This document shows positions 8,095 through 20,000 of a stretch of 64,000 nucleotides of DNA, piece after piece. The position numbers were made by a program, and so were the translations under genes. The notes beneath the pieces are model-generated. The model was not told the origin of the DNA. It searched no databases and saw only the letters and a program-made list of their open reading frames with translations. The stretch comes from Paraburkholderia sediminicola. Lineage in GTDB: Bacteria; Pseudomonadota; Gammaproteobacteria; Burkholderiales; Burkholderiaceae. Location: positions 558,001 through 622,000 of the forward strand of contig NZ_CADIKC010000001.1 of NCBI RefSeq assembly GCF_902859805.1, given 5' to 3'. Within the stretch, counting starts at the first letter, position 1. Each line of letters opens with the position of its first letter.

Positions 8095-11000
8095 CTATTT
8101 TTTGGCCCCCGGCTTCCGTTTCTTCTTCGAATCGTCTGAGTCATCCGAGTCATCCGAGTCTAAGGAGTTCGAGTTATCACCGAAGCCCTCCACTTCCACA
8201 GATATCACCCAGCGCCGCCCTGCCCCACCGGACGCATTGTTCTTCGCCAGATCCTGCGCCATCTGGTTCGCCGCCGATGCAGTCGAACTCGCCGACGTTA
8301 ATACGCCGGCATTGACCGACTGGCCCACCGGCACACCGAACGATTGTTGCGCCTGAATGTTGTCCGCATTCGCGACATGCAGCGCCGCGACGTTCAGGGT
8401 ACCCGAGACGCGAATCCCCGCATCGCCGGCATCCACCGTGCCGCGCGGCGCAACCAGCGTGGCATCGCCCACCGGCACGCCCGGTATGGTTTGCAGTGTC
8501 GCGATACCCGCGCCGGTCACCTCGCCCCGTGCGTCCACCGTGCAATAGTGATTCACGTCGCACACGTAATTCGGCGCCGGCACGTCCGCCACCGATTTGG
8601 ACCCCTTACCTGCATTGATGTCACCATTCGAACTCCAGATGGTCATGTTGCCACCCTGCTCGGTGAAAATCCGGCTTTGGGCAAGGAGAATGCTTTCGTC
8701 GGTGAAGATGTTGACGTCGCCTTTTTCCAGCGTCAGGATGCCCTGCGTGCTGGGACCGGCAAGTACCTGCCCCGTGCTATTGACGATGGCAGGCGGGGCC
8801 GACACGCTGCCTACCAATGCCTCGCCTCCTGGCCCAAGGATCGTTACATTGCCGCCCTGCTGCGTCTGGATAGTCGTGCTGCGAATGTCCAGGTTGCCGG
8901 TCTTCACGAGCGTGTTCGCCCCGTTGGCGCCTCCGCCGAGATTGTTCGCCGTGTAGCCTAGCGACGCCGGAAACAGCGTGTTGATTGCCTGGTAGCCGCG
9001 CGCGTACTGCTGGTAGAACCGGCTCGCCGGGTTGTTGTAGTCGTTGCCGACGTCCGTCAGGATCTTGAAGAACACCTGCTCGACGAACTGCTGCTGGACA
9101 TACGACGGCAACGCCTTGAACTGCGCCCATGCCTCGCTGCCCGTGAGTCCGCTCACGCTCTGGAGCGCGGCCTGCTTGTCTTTTGTGAGTCCGGTATCGA
9201 CCGCAAGCCCCGCGTCATACTGCTGCATGAACGCGATCCCGGTGGCCCCGAGGCCCTCGATGTTGCTGACGTTCCCGCTCGCTGGATCGATGTATGCCGA
9301 GATGAACTGCGCAATGTCGATGCCCGGGCCGACGCCGAACAATACCTGTACGTTTGCGCTTTCGTGCGGAAGGTTCGGATTATTGGCGTTGCCGACTGCA
9401 TCGATACCGGTCGGATCTGGGGTAAATCCGTCGTTTCTGCCGGATGCAATAAAGGCTTGCTGCTGATTAGATAGCGGCCCGATGTTTCGGCCCGCTTCGA
9501 CGTCGAAAGTACCAGGGCCACCAAGCACCAGGCTCGGGAGGACGGAATTGAGTCTAGATAGCGGCGTGTCATAGATATCACGCCCCGCGACAATCCGGGT
9601 GAAGTCGGACGACCGCAGATTTTGCCCCAGAAACGCCAGATTCACGATGTCCTGGCCGGCCTGGATCAGTGCGGGTTTGTCGATTACGACGCTCACATTC
9701 TGGTCGTAGAATCCTGCGTTTGTCGCACCGGCCGGCTCCAGCACGCCATCGACAATGCTGCCGTTCACGCTGTAGATATGGGCCAGTTGGTTATCGTCGG
9801 CGTGCAGCGGAGTCAGTGCGTGAGCGGTGCTGCTCAAACTTGTCTGCCCCGTTAGACCAGGCACCGACGCCGTCTGGTTGATCGGCGACGGCATCAGCGA
9901 GGGATCGAGATCGAGCATGCCAAATGCGGCCAACCTGCCGGACAGGAACGCAAATTGATTCGATACGTTAATCGACTGATCGGCGAGCAGATTCAGATTG
10001 CCTGATGCGGACGGGAATAGCGCGCCGCCTGAAGCAATCGTAATCCCGCCGCTGAATGCTGTCAGATTGACCGATGCGGGCAATACATAGGAGAGGTCGA
10101 TGGCACCGCCCCCGCCGCCGATCAGGCCAATCGAGCTAAGCGTGCCTAGCGCGACATCCCCGGTCGTCGACGATATGTCAACTGCGGAAGTTGAAGAATA
10201 AGACTGCCGGTCGGTGTGTTGGTGATAAGTGTTCACCAGTGCGCCGCCTGTGACGTACGACGGATCCAACACGCCACCAATATCGGCACCTTGCCGCGCG
10301 CTCACGTCGAGCGTGCCGTCCTGTGTCGCCAGCAGCGTTGAAACCGGAGCAATGGGCACGTTGACGGGGCGTCCGGTCCCAACGTTGTTCACGCTAAATT
10401 GCGTATAGACAGCTCCATCGGACCCGATCGCACCGCCTGCCGTAATGGTGCCCGTGCCTTTCGCGACAAAGTAGTCACCGCTCAAAATGTTGCCGCCCGC
10501 TGTCACGGTCAGATTCCCGCCGCCCACTGTGACGGGTACGTTGCTGCTGTTCAAATACCATGTGGTCGGCAGCGATACAGCGAGATCGGTAATGTTGCCT
10601 CCCGAGCTCACGGAGACATTGCCGCCTACGCTCATCACGCCCTGGCCGAAGGCGCCAAAGTCGATTGACGTCTGATTAATCTGCGTGAAATTAGAGCCGC
10701 CGGTCTGGCTATTCTGCGTTACCGTCGGGTTGCCCGTAATTTGCATCCATTGCCACCAGAATTGACTGATGTTCGCACCCACCACCCCAGTGACTGAGCC
10801 GGTCGCATCAGTCGCGTTTTCAATGCCGGTGATATCGCCCTGAGCGTGAATGGAAATGTCGCCTGCAGAGTCGGGGTTGACCGTGGGGCTCACCAGAATG
10901 TCCGGAAGAGCTTGTGAAGTATTTCCCTTCACAATCGTTGCTGTATTGCCGATCGTTGTTCCCACCGCCGGTGCGCCTGCCGTGTAGATAACGCCCGGCG

Positions 11001-14000
11001 CGGTCGAGTCAAGCAATGCGAAGTTGTTGCCCGCGGCAATATCGATCGAACCGGTGCCGGTGCGGATCATCGTCGGAGCGAGCAGTGCCACGTTGTTCGT
11101 ATCGACATAGGCAAAATGGCCATCGAGCGTCACGTCACCGCCGCCACCTGTTTTGAAAATGGACGCAGCCTGCACTGACAATGGATCAGCGCTGGCGAGA
11201 TCGGCGCCGGACACTACCCGGAACGACGTGCTCGATCCGCCGTTGACCGATGCCGCTGCCAGTGGCAACGGATTGGCGGAATTAGCAATCGGCGACGGCG
11301 TGTTGTCGGTCACGCCAGGAATAGTGACACTGACAATCGATCCACCGCCGCCGCTGGCCGGTGTGCCACCCGTAATCAAAGCAACGGGCTGCGGGATGGG
11401 AGCAGCCGGTGGGGTGAGCGGTGAGAAAGAACTCCAGTTTGCGTCCAGATAGGACTCGTATTTCGATAGATAAGCGAGATACAGCGCCGGATTGGCTGCC
11501 TGATCCGCTGCCGACGGCGGTGCCGGGGCAGGAACTGCCGAACCGGAAATGTGTATTCTCGAAGCGATGTAAGCTGCGTTAATGCTCGTCGCTGACCCGA
11601 TACCGGATATCTTTGCGGGCGCGAGGATGAAGTCCGCATAAGCCGCGTACAGCGCATAGTATTCTTTTATCTGCTCCGGATCGCCGCTTGTAAGTTGAAC
11701 CGGTGCGGTATCGACACCGGCGTATTGCGGGTTTGGGCCGTTGACGCCGTAGTAGGCAAGCGTATTGTTGTAGGGGCCGGCGGTCTCGGTGCTGTAGTTG
11801 TTGGATACTGTGGCGAAATCCGTACGGTTGGGTGCGTAGACGCTAAACGATTGGCCGGCGGTCACCGGATTCGCGATCTGAAAGAACCCATCCGTCAAAC
11901 TCGCATTCACCTGCACATCGTGCACCGCCCGGAACGTAATATCCGGCGCCTGCCCATTGAAGCGGAACGCCAGATTCGTCGGCGATGCGCCCGCGCCCAG
12001 ATTCCAGTTCGTCAACACGGAGATATCGCCGTTGTTGATTGCCGTACTCGGGTTGTCGAGTTCAATGCCAGGCACGACATGGAAGTTCGCCACATTGGTC
12101 GTGGCGAACTGGGCCGCGACACCCGTCAGGCCATTCTCGACGAAGCTCATCAAGGTACCAGGCACTGCGGCGGTCGCATCGCCACCGACATAGCCATAGA
12201 AGCTCTGGTGATCGGCATTGGCCGTCGTCGGTGTGAAAAAGTCGTTTGTCAGATAGGTTTTCAGTTGCTGCGCGCTCGTCGGCGCGGCCAGCACGGTGCC
12301 ACTCTGATCCGTCCACGTACCCGCAACCATGCCCGGTTGCCCCGCTCCCGCGACGCTATCGCCATACCATCCCGCCGGATCGACAATGCCGTCGAAATGC
12401 TTGGCACCCGTACTCGGATCAGTGGTGCTCCACACCGCGTACGCTTCCAGATTGACGCTGCGCGCATCCTTGATCTGCACGCCCGGTGCCAGCGTCACAT
12501 TCACGCCGCCGTTATCCAGCAACGGCGCACGGAAGCTCACAGTGCCACCTGACAACCCACCCGCCGTACCGCCCGTGACATCAATCACCGCGTTGTTGCC
12601 GAACTTGATGACACCGGAATTCGCCGCGGAAATATTCTCGTAGCCGTAAGTCGGGTTCACCGTGACTGTGCTGCCCGGCGTACCGGTTGTGTCGATGACG
12701 ATGGTGCCGCCGCGTTGCGTCGCGCTCGAACCAGTCGCAATGAGCGAGCCTTCGACATCCACTCCGCTCTTTCCATACAGACCGATCTGCCCGCCGGCAA
12801 CACCCGCTGCATTGATCGTACCGAGAATCTGCACATTGCCGTTGTTCGGATCTTGTCCACCCGCCCCGCCATCCGCCGTCAACGCCACCTGATGCGCGGT
12901 CAGCGTATTCCCCGCCGACAAGGTCAGATTGCCCGCGCCCGCCTGCACTGAAATCGCGCTATTCACACCGCTCGATGCCAGCGTGTGCGCAAGACTGTCG
13001 AGATTCACCGCGCCGCCAGTGTCGAGCGAGAATGAGCCACCTGCGAAACCCGTCGCCGCGCCGCCTTTCAGCGTGCCATTCAGATTGACCACCTGCTGCG
13101 GCGCCGACAGCGTAAGACTGCCCGCTGCTCCACCACCGCTCGCACCTGAGAAGTCGAGCGTGGAGCCGCTCAGCACGTTCACCGATCCAGTATCGGCCGT
13201 AAGCGTGATCGCCCCGGCGGGCGCGTATTCGGTGACATCGAAGAACGCCTTCGAGACACCCGCTGAACTGACCGTCGCGCTGCTGCCAATAGTCAGATCA
13301 CCGCTGGTCGCTTCGAGACTCACGTTTCCTGCAGGCGCAGCAATTTTCGCGTTGTCGTTAACCGTGCCGCCAATGAAGCTCCACGCGCCACCCAACGGCG
13401 TGTTCGTCAGCGCCGTGCCTGCTGCGCCATTGATTGTCAGCGCACCGCTCGTCTTCACGGTAGACGCGGAACTGGTATCCGCAAGATAGACCGGCGCGTT
13501 GAGCGTAACCGGCAGCGCGCCGAAATCGAATGTGCCGGTGTTCTGTCCGACGATGCCGCCCGTCGCGTTCATCGTCACGTTGCCAAAGCCGGACACGGTC
13601 TTGTTGCCCGTACCGAGGTCGATCTCCTTCGCGTTGACGGTCAGCGTGCCGCTGCCGCTCACACCGCTCGGAACCGGCGCGCCCGCTTCATTCGTGAACG
13701 CTATGGTCGCGCCATTGAGCGTGACCGAGCCACCATTGCTATCGAACGTACCCGCGCTCAGGTCGACGTTATTGCCGAACGTCGCATTGATATCGCCGAC
13801 AAAGTTCATCGCCCCGAGACTGCGCAGCGTGAGTTGCTGCGCGTTTGCGAGTTGCGCAAGACCGGCCGCGCCAATCACGAAGCCAGGCAGGTTCGCGGCG
13901 GCAGCTCCAGTTGCATTGGTGAACGTGATGGAAGAACCGGCAGCAGTGATTGCCTTGCCCGACAGTTGCACGGTCGGGTCGACTTTCAGATCGCCCGACG

Positions 14001-17000
14001 AATCAAGCGTCAACGACTGCCCACCGGTGAGCGTCGCGCCGGCGCCGACGGTCAACACCCCGGTGCCGGACGTATCGAACCGCGAGACCGTCACGGACGC
14101 GCCGTTCGAGACGCGCAGCAGCGCCCCGTCGCCGGAAATGGCAGGCGTGCTCGTAGCACTGTTGGCGAGTTGGCCGATCGTGATCGGCACGTCTTTCGCC
14201 GCCGGATAATTGCCGCTCGCGGTAATCACGCTGCCCGCGTCCACGCGCAAGCCGTTCGCCGCGTTCGGGTCCGTGCCGGTTGGGTCGGTCTTCGTCACGA
14301 GCAGTACTTCAGGTCCACTCAACGCGCTCGACGCGTTGTTCGACACCACCACGCTGTCGGCGATCGGTGTAATCGTGATGCCACCGCTGGTCTGGGCCCG
14401 CGTGCCGCCGATCAGCAGACTGCCCGCGTTCAGCGAATCGAGATCGCTAGCGCCGATCTGTAGATAGCCCGCCAGCGCGGGGCCGCCGTTACCGGTGATC
14501 TGAATGTCCTTCGACGCGATGTCGACTTCGGCTGGCGCGCCGCCCGTTCCTGCCGCCGTGTTCAATGCCGCGCCGAGCGTCAGCGCGTTGATTGCGGCAA
14601 GCGCCAACTGGCCGCCGTCCACCGGCAGCAGCGGGGTTACCTTGCCGGCACTGCTCGCAAGCTGCGGGAAAAACTGATTCGCGCCGGTCAGCGTGTATTG
14701 CGAATACTGCTGCCACACCTTACCCGATTGCACATCGAACAGCGTAGGCGTGGCGCTGCGTGCGCCGCTGAGCGCATCAACGGAATAGCCGGCCACCATC
14801 GCCGTGCCGTCGGGAAGAATCTGCGCGGCGTTCGGCGTAACGGCTCCGCTCGCGCTCGCAAGCGTCACCCGGTAGGCGCCCGGCAAGGTGGCGTATTTGC
14901 CCGGCAGCAGCGTATAGACACCCACCGCCAATCCCGGCACGCCGGACAGATAAACGGATTGACCCACTGCACTGTTGAGGGCTGCCTGACCGACGCCCGC
15001 GCTGAGCGTCGTGGTGCTCACCGTGCCGTTCGCATTCGTCGACGGTTGCAGGCTCTGCGCGAACATCGGGTCGTACGCGGCGACCGGCGACTGCGCGCCC
15101 GGCAGGATCGCATAGACATTGCCGGCATTGGCGTTCACCGGCAACGCAACACCGCTCGCCGTGCTCGCGTAGCTCACGTTGTATTGCGACAGGACATCGC
15201 GGCTGCCGCCGGTGCCCGGCACCCACTCGGCAGCTTGCAGGTCGCCACCGCCAGAGAGGTCGATCGACGCGCCCGGGTTGAGCGCGACCTTGCTGCCATT
15301 CACGCCGATGAACTTTGCAGGCGGCGCGGTCAGGTCGGGCGCGGCGCTAAGGCTTGCGATTGGGTTGAACTGCCACTCCACGCCGTCGACGGTCGTGCCG
15401 AACGGAATGATCGCACCGTCATTGGAAACCGACGTTACGCTGCCATTGCCGAGCGTGACCGAGTCTGTCGCCACAATCGGAAGGCCGTTGAACTGCGTGA
15501 CGGTCGTCGTGTTGGTCGGGTCGCCGACGCCGAACACCAGCGAGCCTGAAGGCGCACGCACCGTCCCCGATTGCACAATCTGGTTCGCGTCGACAATGAG
15601 ACTGCCGCCGGCCGACAGCGGTACGCCAGACGTGCCGTTGGGGAGGAACGTAATCGTGGTCGGCACCGGTTTGCCGGTTGATGGATCATTCGGTCCAACC
15701 GCGTCGATAATGAATGTGCTGCCTGTAGAGGGATAGATATCCGCCGCTTTGAAAGTCAAGTTACCGGCGGTGTACAGTTCGCCGGCTTGAAGTGCGTTCG
15801 GCGAGCCGCTTGCATTACTCGCATTGGTCGAACTCATGCGGATATCGCCGCTGCTCGTGAAATTGGCTTGCCCGAAGTTGTTGAGCTGGAACTGGTTTTC
15901 CAGATCGATGAACGATGCGTTGACGTTGAGCGTACCGTCCGCAAGTGCTTTGACGGGCGTCAGATTCGTTTGGCTGGCCGTCCCGGTTAAGGATGCGCCG
16001 ATCGACACATAGGGGGCGTCGATCGTGACCGTCGGCGCGCCGATTGTCTGGGTGCCTTTGGCAAGCACCGACGCAAGCGTCGAGCGTTTGGTCGAATCGG
16101 ACGAGACGAGTGCAGCGAGCTGATCGCTGCTTAGCGCCACGATCTGACCCGATGCGATCGATACGGCACGGCCCAAACTCAAATCCACATTGCCGACGAA
16201 CGCGACCGGTACGGGTGCAGTTCCGCTGCTTGAATTGCCCAGCGCCAGCGTGGAAATCCCTGAACCCTCCAGACGATCCACGGAGAACTGCAGCACGCCG
16301 CTTGGCGTCCCGTCGAATTCCTGCCCTGGAGCCAGGCCGGCCGGCACAAGCGTGCCGCTTTGTTGCAGCGCTATCAGGGACGCGCCCGGCGCCGTGAATT
16401 TAGGCCCGCCGCCCGGCTGACTGGCGTTGTTGACCGGCTGCTGTTGTGCGAGCAGCGTCAGCGTCCCGCCTTGCGCCTGCGCTGCACCCGGCTGCGCCTT
16501 CAGCGTGCCATCGAAGTACAGCGCACTGGACCCAACCAGCGTGATCGAGCCTGCATCGCTCCAGACGCTCTGCGGCGCGTACACCCCTGACGCCAACGGT
16601 TCGTCGAAGGTCGCCGACGCACCCGAGACGTTGATGGTCGACCCTGCCTGCGCGACGATCACACCGGAGTCGTTCGAGATGTTGACCGATCCACCCGCGA
16701 GCACCTTGCCGGTAGTCGGTACTGTCGTTGCAAGTCCGGTCTTGACCGGTGCAGCAAGCGGATTGATCAAGGCGACGCCGGACACGTCGAGCAGCGCATC
16801 CGCGCCGAGCCAGACAGACTTGGTCGGCGAAACGTCATTGCTGTTTGCAAGCTGGCCACTCTGCACATACGGCGACCCGGAAAACGTATCGCCGCTCAGC
16901 GTAATCGTGCCGCCCGGGGCAATGATCGATCCGAGAACCGTGACCTGCGCAGGCGAACCCAGACCGACGCTCGCGCCGGCGTCCGCATGAATCGAAGCAC

Positions 17001-20000
17001 CCTCGCCGACTGTTACCGCACCGGTCACGCCCGTGTCCGTGTAGCTGGGCAGCACGTTGGATGGGCTCTGCCAGGACAGATAACTGCCGGCAGTCATCAC
17101 CAAACTGGTCGGTTGACGATGGAACGGATCCAGCACGCTCAGCGTGGTCAAACCGTTCGCTCCGAGATCCGCGCCGCTCACGGCCTGCTGCAAGGCAACC
17201 GTGTTGGGTACGCGGTTCAACTGCGTAAGCGCCACGGTCGTGCCCGGCTCGATCGTGGCGTCATAGAAGGCATTCAGCACGTACTTGCCGAAGCCCTGCT
17301 GCGAAAAGAAGTTCGCCGGCAAAAACAGATCCCACGCGGGCGCCGCCGTTGGGTCACCTCCCACCTGGAAGCCCAATGCCTGCAGCGTCAACGTCCCACC
17401 GCCCGAGAAACCCTCGCTTTTGATCGTGCCGTCCATCGCGATGCTGCCCGTCGTGGGCTGCGAGCCGGGTAGCGTCAGCAGCGTCCCGGGTGTGCCGAAC
17501 TGCGTGCCCGTGTAGGTCAGCAACGACACGTTGCCGCCGCGCCCCCGCGCGATGCCGTTCTGCATCAGCATCTGGCCATTAGCCAGCATTTCGCCGCCGC
17601 TCGACACGTCGAGCACGCTGCCTTGCTGCAGGTCGATTGAGCCGGTTACATCGGTGAAGCTCGGATTCGAGTTCGAGCCAGACCGCGCGCTCGTCTCCAC
17701 CGTCGATAGCGTAATGCTCCCGCCGTTGATGAACTGGCTGTTGCCCGATGTGGTGCCGGGTGCGCTTTGGGTATCGTTGTTAACCCACTGCCCTGCAGCG
17801 CTGATCAGCGCATCGGGGCCAACGACGATGTTGCCGCTGCTGGAAATCGTAATCGTACCGGCCGGCGCAACCAGTTCCCCCAGCACATTGACCGTGCTGC
17901 CCTGCGCCGGGCTGTTCAGCGTAATCGAGCCACCGGGCTGCACCTTCAGTTGCGCGCCCTGCGCCACGACGATACCCTTGCCGCCGGTGCTATCTTCCGC
18001 GACGCTGACTTTCGCGAATCCACCGTTGCTCAACGTGTCGACCGGCACCACCTTTGTGGCAAGCACATTGTTCGGATCGGTGCTGGCGAGTGTGGCTAGC
18101 GCGGCCGTATTGAGCGGCGTGTCGTTCGAAAAGCCGGGCGTGAGACTGTCCAGCGACGGAGCACTGCCTTGAAGGATGACCGTACCCGATTCGCCGGTCG
18201 TCGACGAGAGCACCGCCCCTTGGGTCGCCTGAGCCCCGACCACGCCGAGTGTAAACGCCCCACCCGTCGGCTGCGCATTGCCTTGCACCTGCTTCGAGCC
18301 GCCGAACGCCTGCGCGCTGATATCGCCGTTGAGCACCATCGCGTCGGAGGCGAACACGTTGAGCGTGCCCGCATTGCCGCCGACGATGTAATCCGCCTGA
18401 TACGCCCCACCGGTGAGCAGCGGGTTGCTCCAGGTATTTGTGACGTTCCAGCGCGGATGACGCTCGACGAACTGCCCCGCGACGCCCACATACGTATCCA
18501 ACGGATTCGCCTGGCCAATCGGCACGATGGCGCCGTTCGCATCGACGAGGCGCGTGGTATTGAGAATGCCGCCGTCGTAATGGACATACCCGCCGTTCAG
18601 GTTCATCGACGAGCCGGACGCCGTCATCACCTGGGCGCCGGCCAGATCGATCGTGCCGCCATTGGTCAGCAGTTGATCGACCGAACGAGGAATCAGGCTC
18701 ACGTAACCGGACAGATTCAGGATCGGACTGCCGACCCATTGCAATCCGTCGGCATTGGTGCCGGACAGTGTGCTGTCGAACACTACGTTCTTTAAACCGA
18801 ACAGGAAGCTGTTGCGCAGCAAGGGCGAATCAGCCAGCTCGTTCTGACCGATCCGCGGCACGGTGACCAGCGTGGACGAGATCGGCAATTCGACATTCGC
18901 GAGACCCGAGACGTCGATGATTGCGCCCGTGTCGAGATAGATGCGGCCCGGGACCGACGTATCTCCGGCAGGCTGTCTGTCTCCCGCCACTTTTGGCGTA
19001 AGCGCCGTGATCGACACTGTCGATCCGGGCGCTTCGATCAATGAACCGGACTGCAACCAGACCGACCCCGCCTTCATCGCGATGCTGCCCGGCGTGAAGG
19101 TCGTGCCCGGGCTGGAGGTAGCGGTCGCGCCATCGGTGTCGGGCAGGACCGTGGTGAGCGAGCCGTTACCGAATGTCAGTTGACCCGCGCGGTTCGTGGG
19201 GTCGCCATTGGGTCCCGTCTGCACCAGCAATACACCGGGACCGGTGTAAGCGGTCCCGGTGGGCGTGTTCGCACTGTATTCGTCGACGGTCGAAATGGTG
19301 ATGCTGCCCGGCTGGCTGACGCTCGTCGTCGTTCCCACCACCCCGTTCTGCGCGACGCTGCTGCCAAGCAGCGTAACGTTGCCGCGCGCCGCCTGCACGA
19401 TACCGGTGTTCACCAGGCTGCCTACCGGCGTGACGTCGACCGAGTTGCCGTTGGTGGTCGGTACTCGCAGCGCCCCGGTCAATTCAGGCAGCAGCACCTG
19501 GGGGTTAGTCGGGTTCGGCGTCAATCCCACGCCGACGCCTGCGGCAAGTATCACCTGCCCGCCCGTCGCCGTGATGCTGCCGGCGTTGGTCACACTGGGT
19601 GCCGCCACCAGCACGAAGCCGCCGTCGCTGGCCGTGCCGTTCGTGGCTGTTGAAATCGACGCGCCAGGCGCGATCATCACGGCGCCAGGCGTTTGATACT
19701 GACCCGCGGTGGGATCGGTAACTGTATTGCCAAGCCCCAGTACTTCGTTCGGGCTTCTAGAGCCGCTCGCCTGCGGGTTGGATTGCCCAGCCTCCAGTCC
19801 CGCCAGCCCGCCCGACTGCTGCAAAAACAACACGTTGCTCTGTGCGATATCGGCAGGCGTCTGAATCAGATGGTTGTTCGTGTTCAGAAAATCCAGCGAC
19901 GACGCCATCAACGAATGCACGTTCACCTGCGAACCCGCGCCGAACAGAATGCCGTTACGGTTGATCACATACACCGAGCCTTGCGCCTTGACGTTGCCTA

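Noticed and set aside
11695..19696. Many plus-strand open frames inside the haemagglutinin gene
   Set aside because: They are shadows of its repetitive Gly/Ala/Thr/Val codons; none shows a domain of its own.
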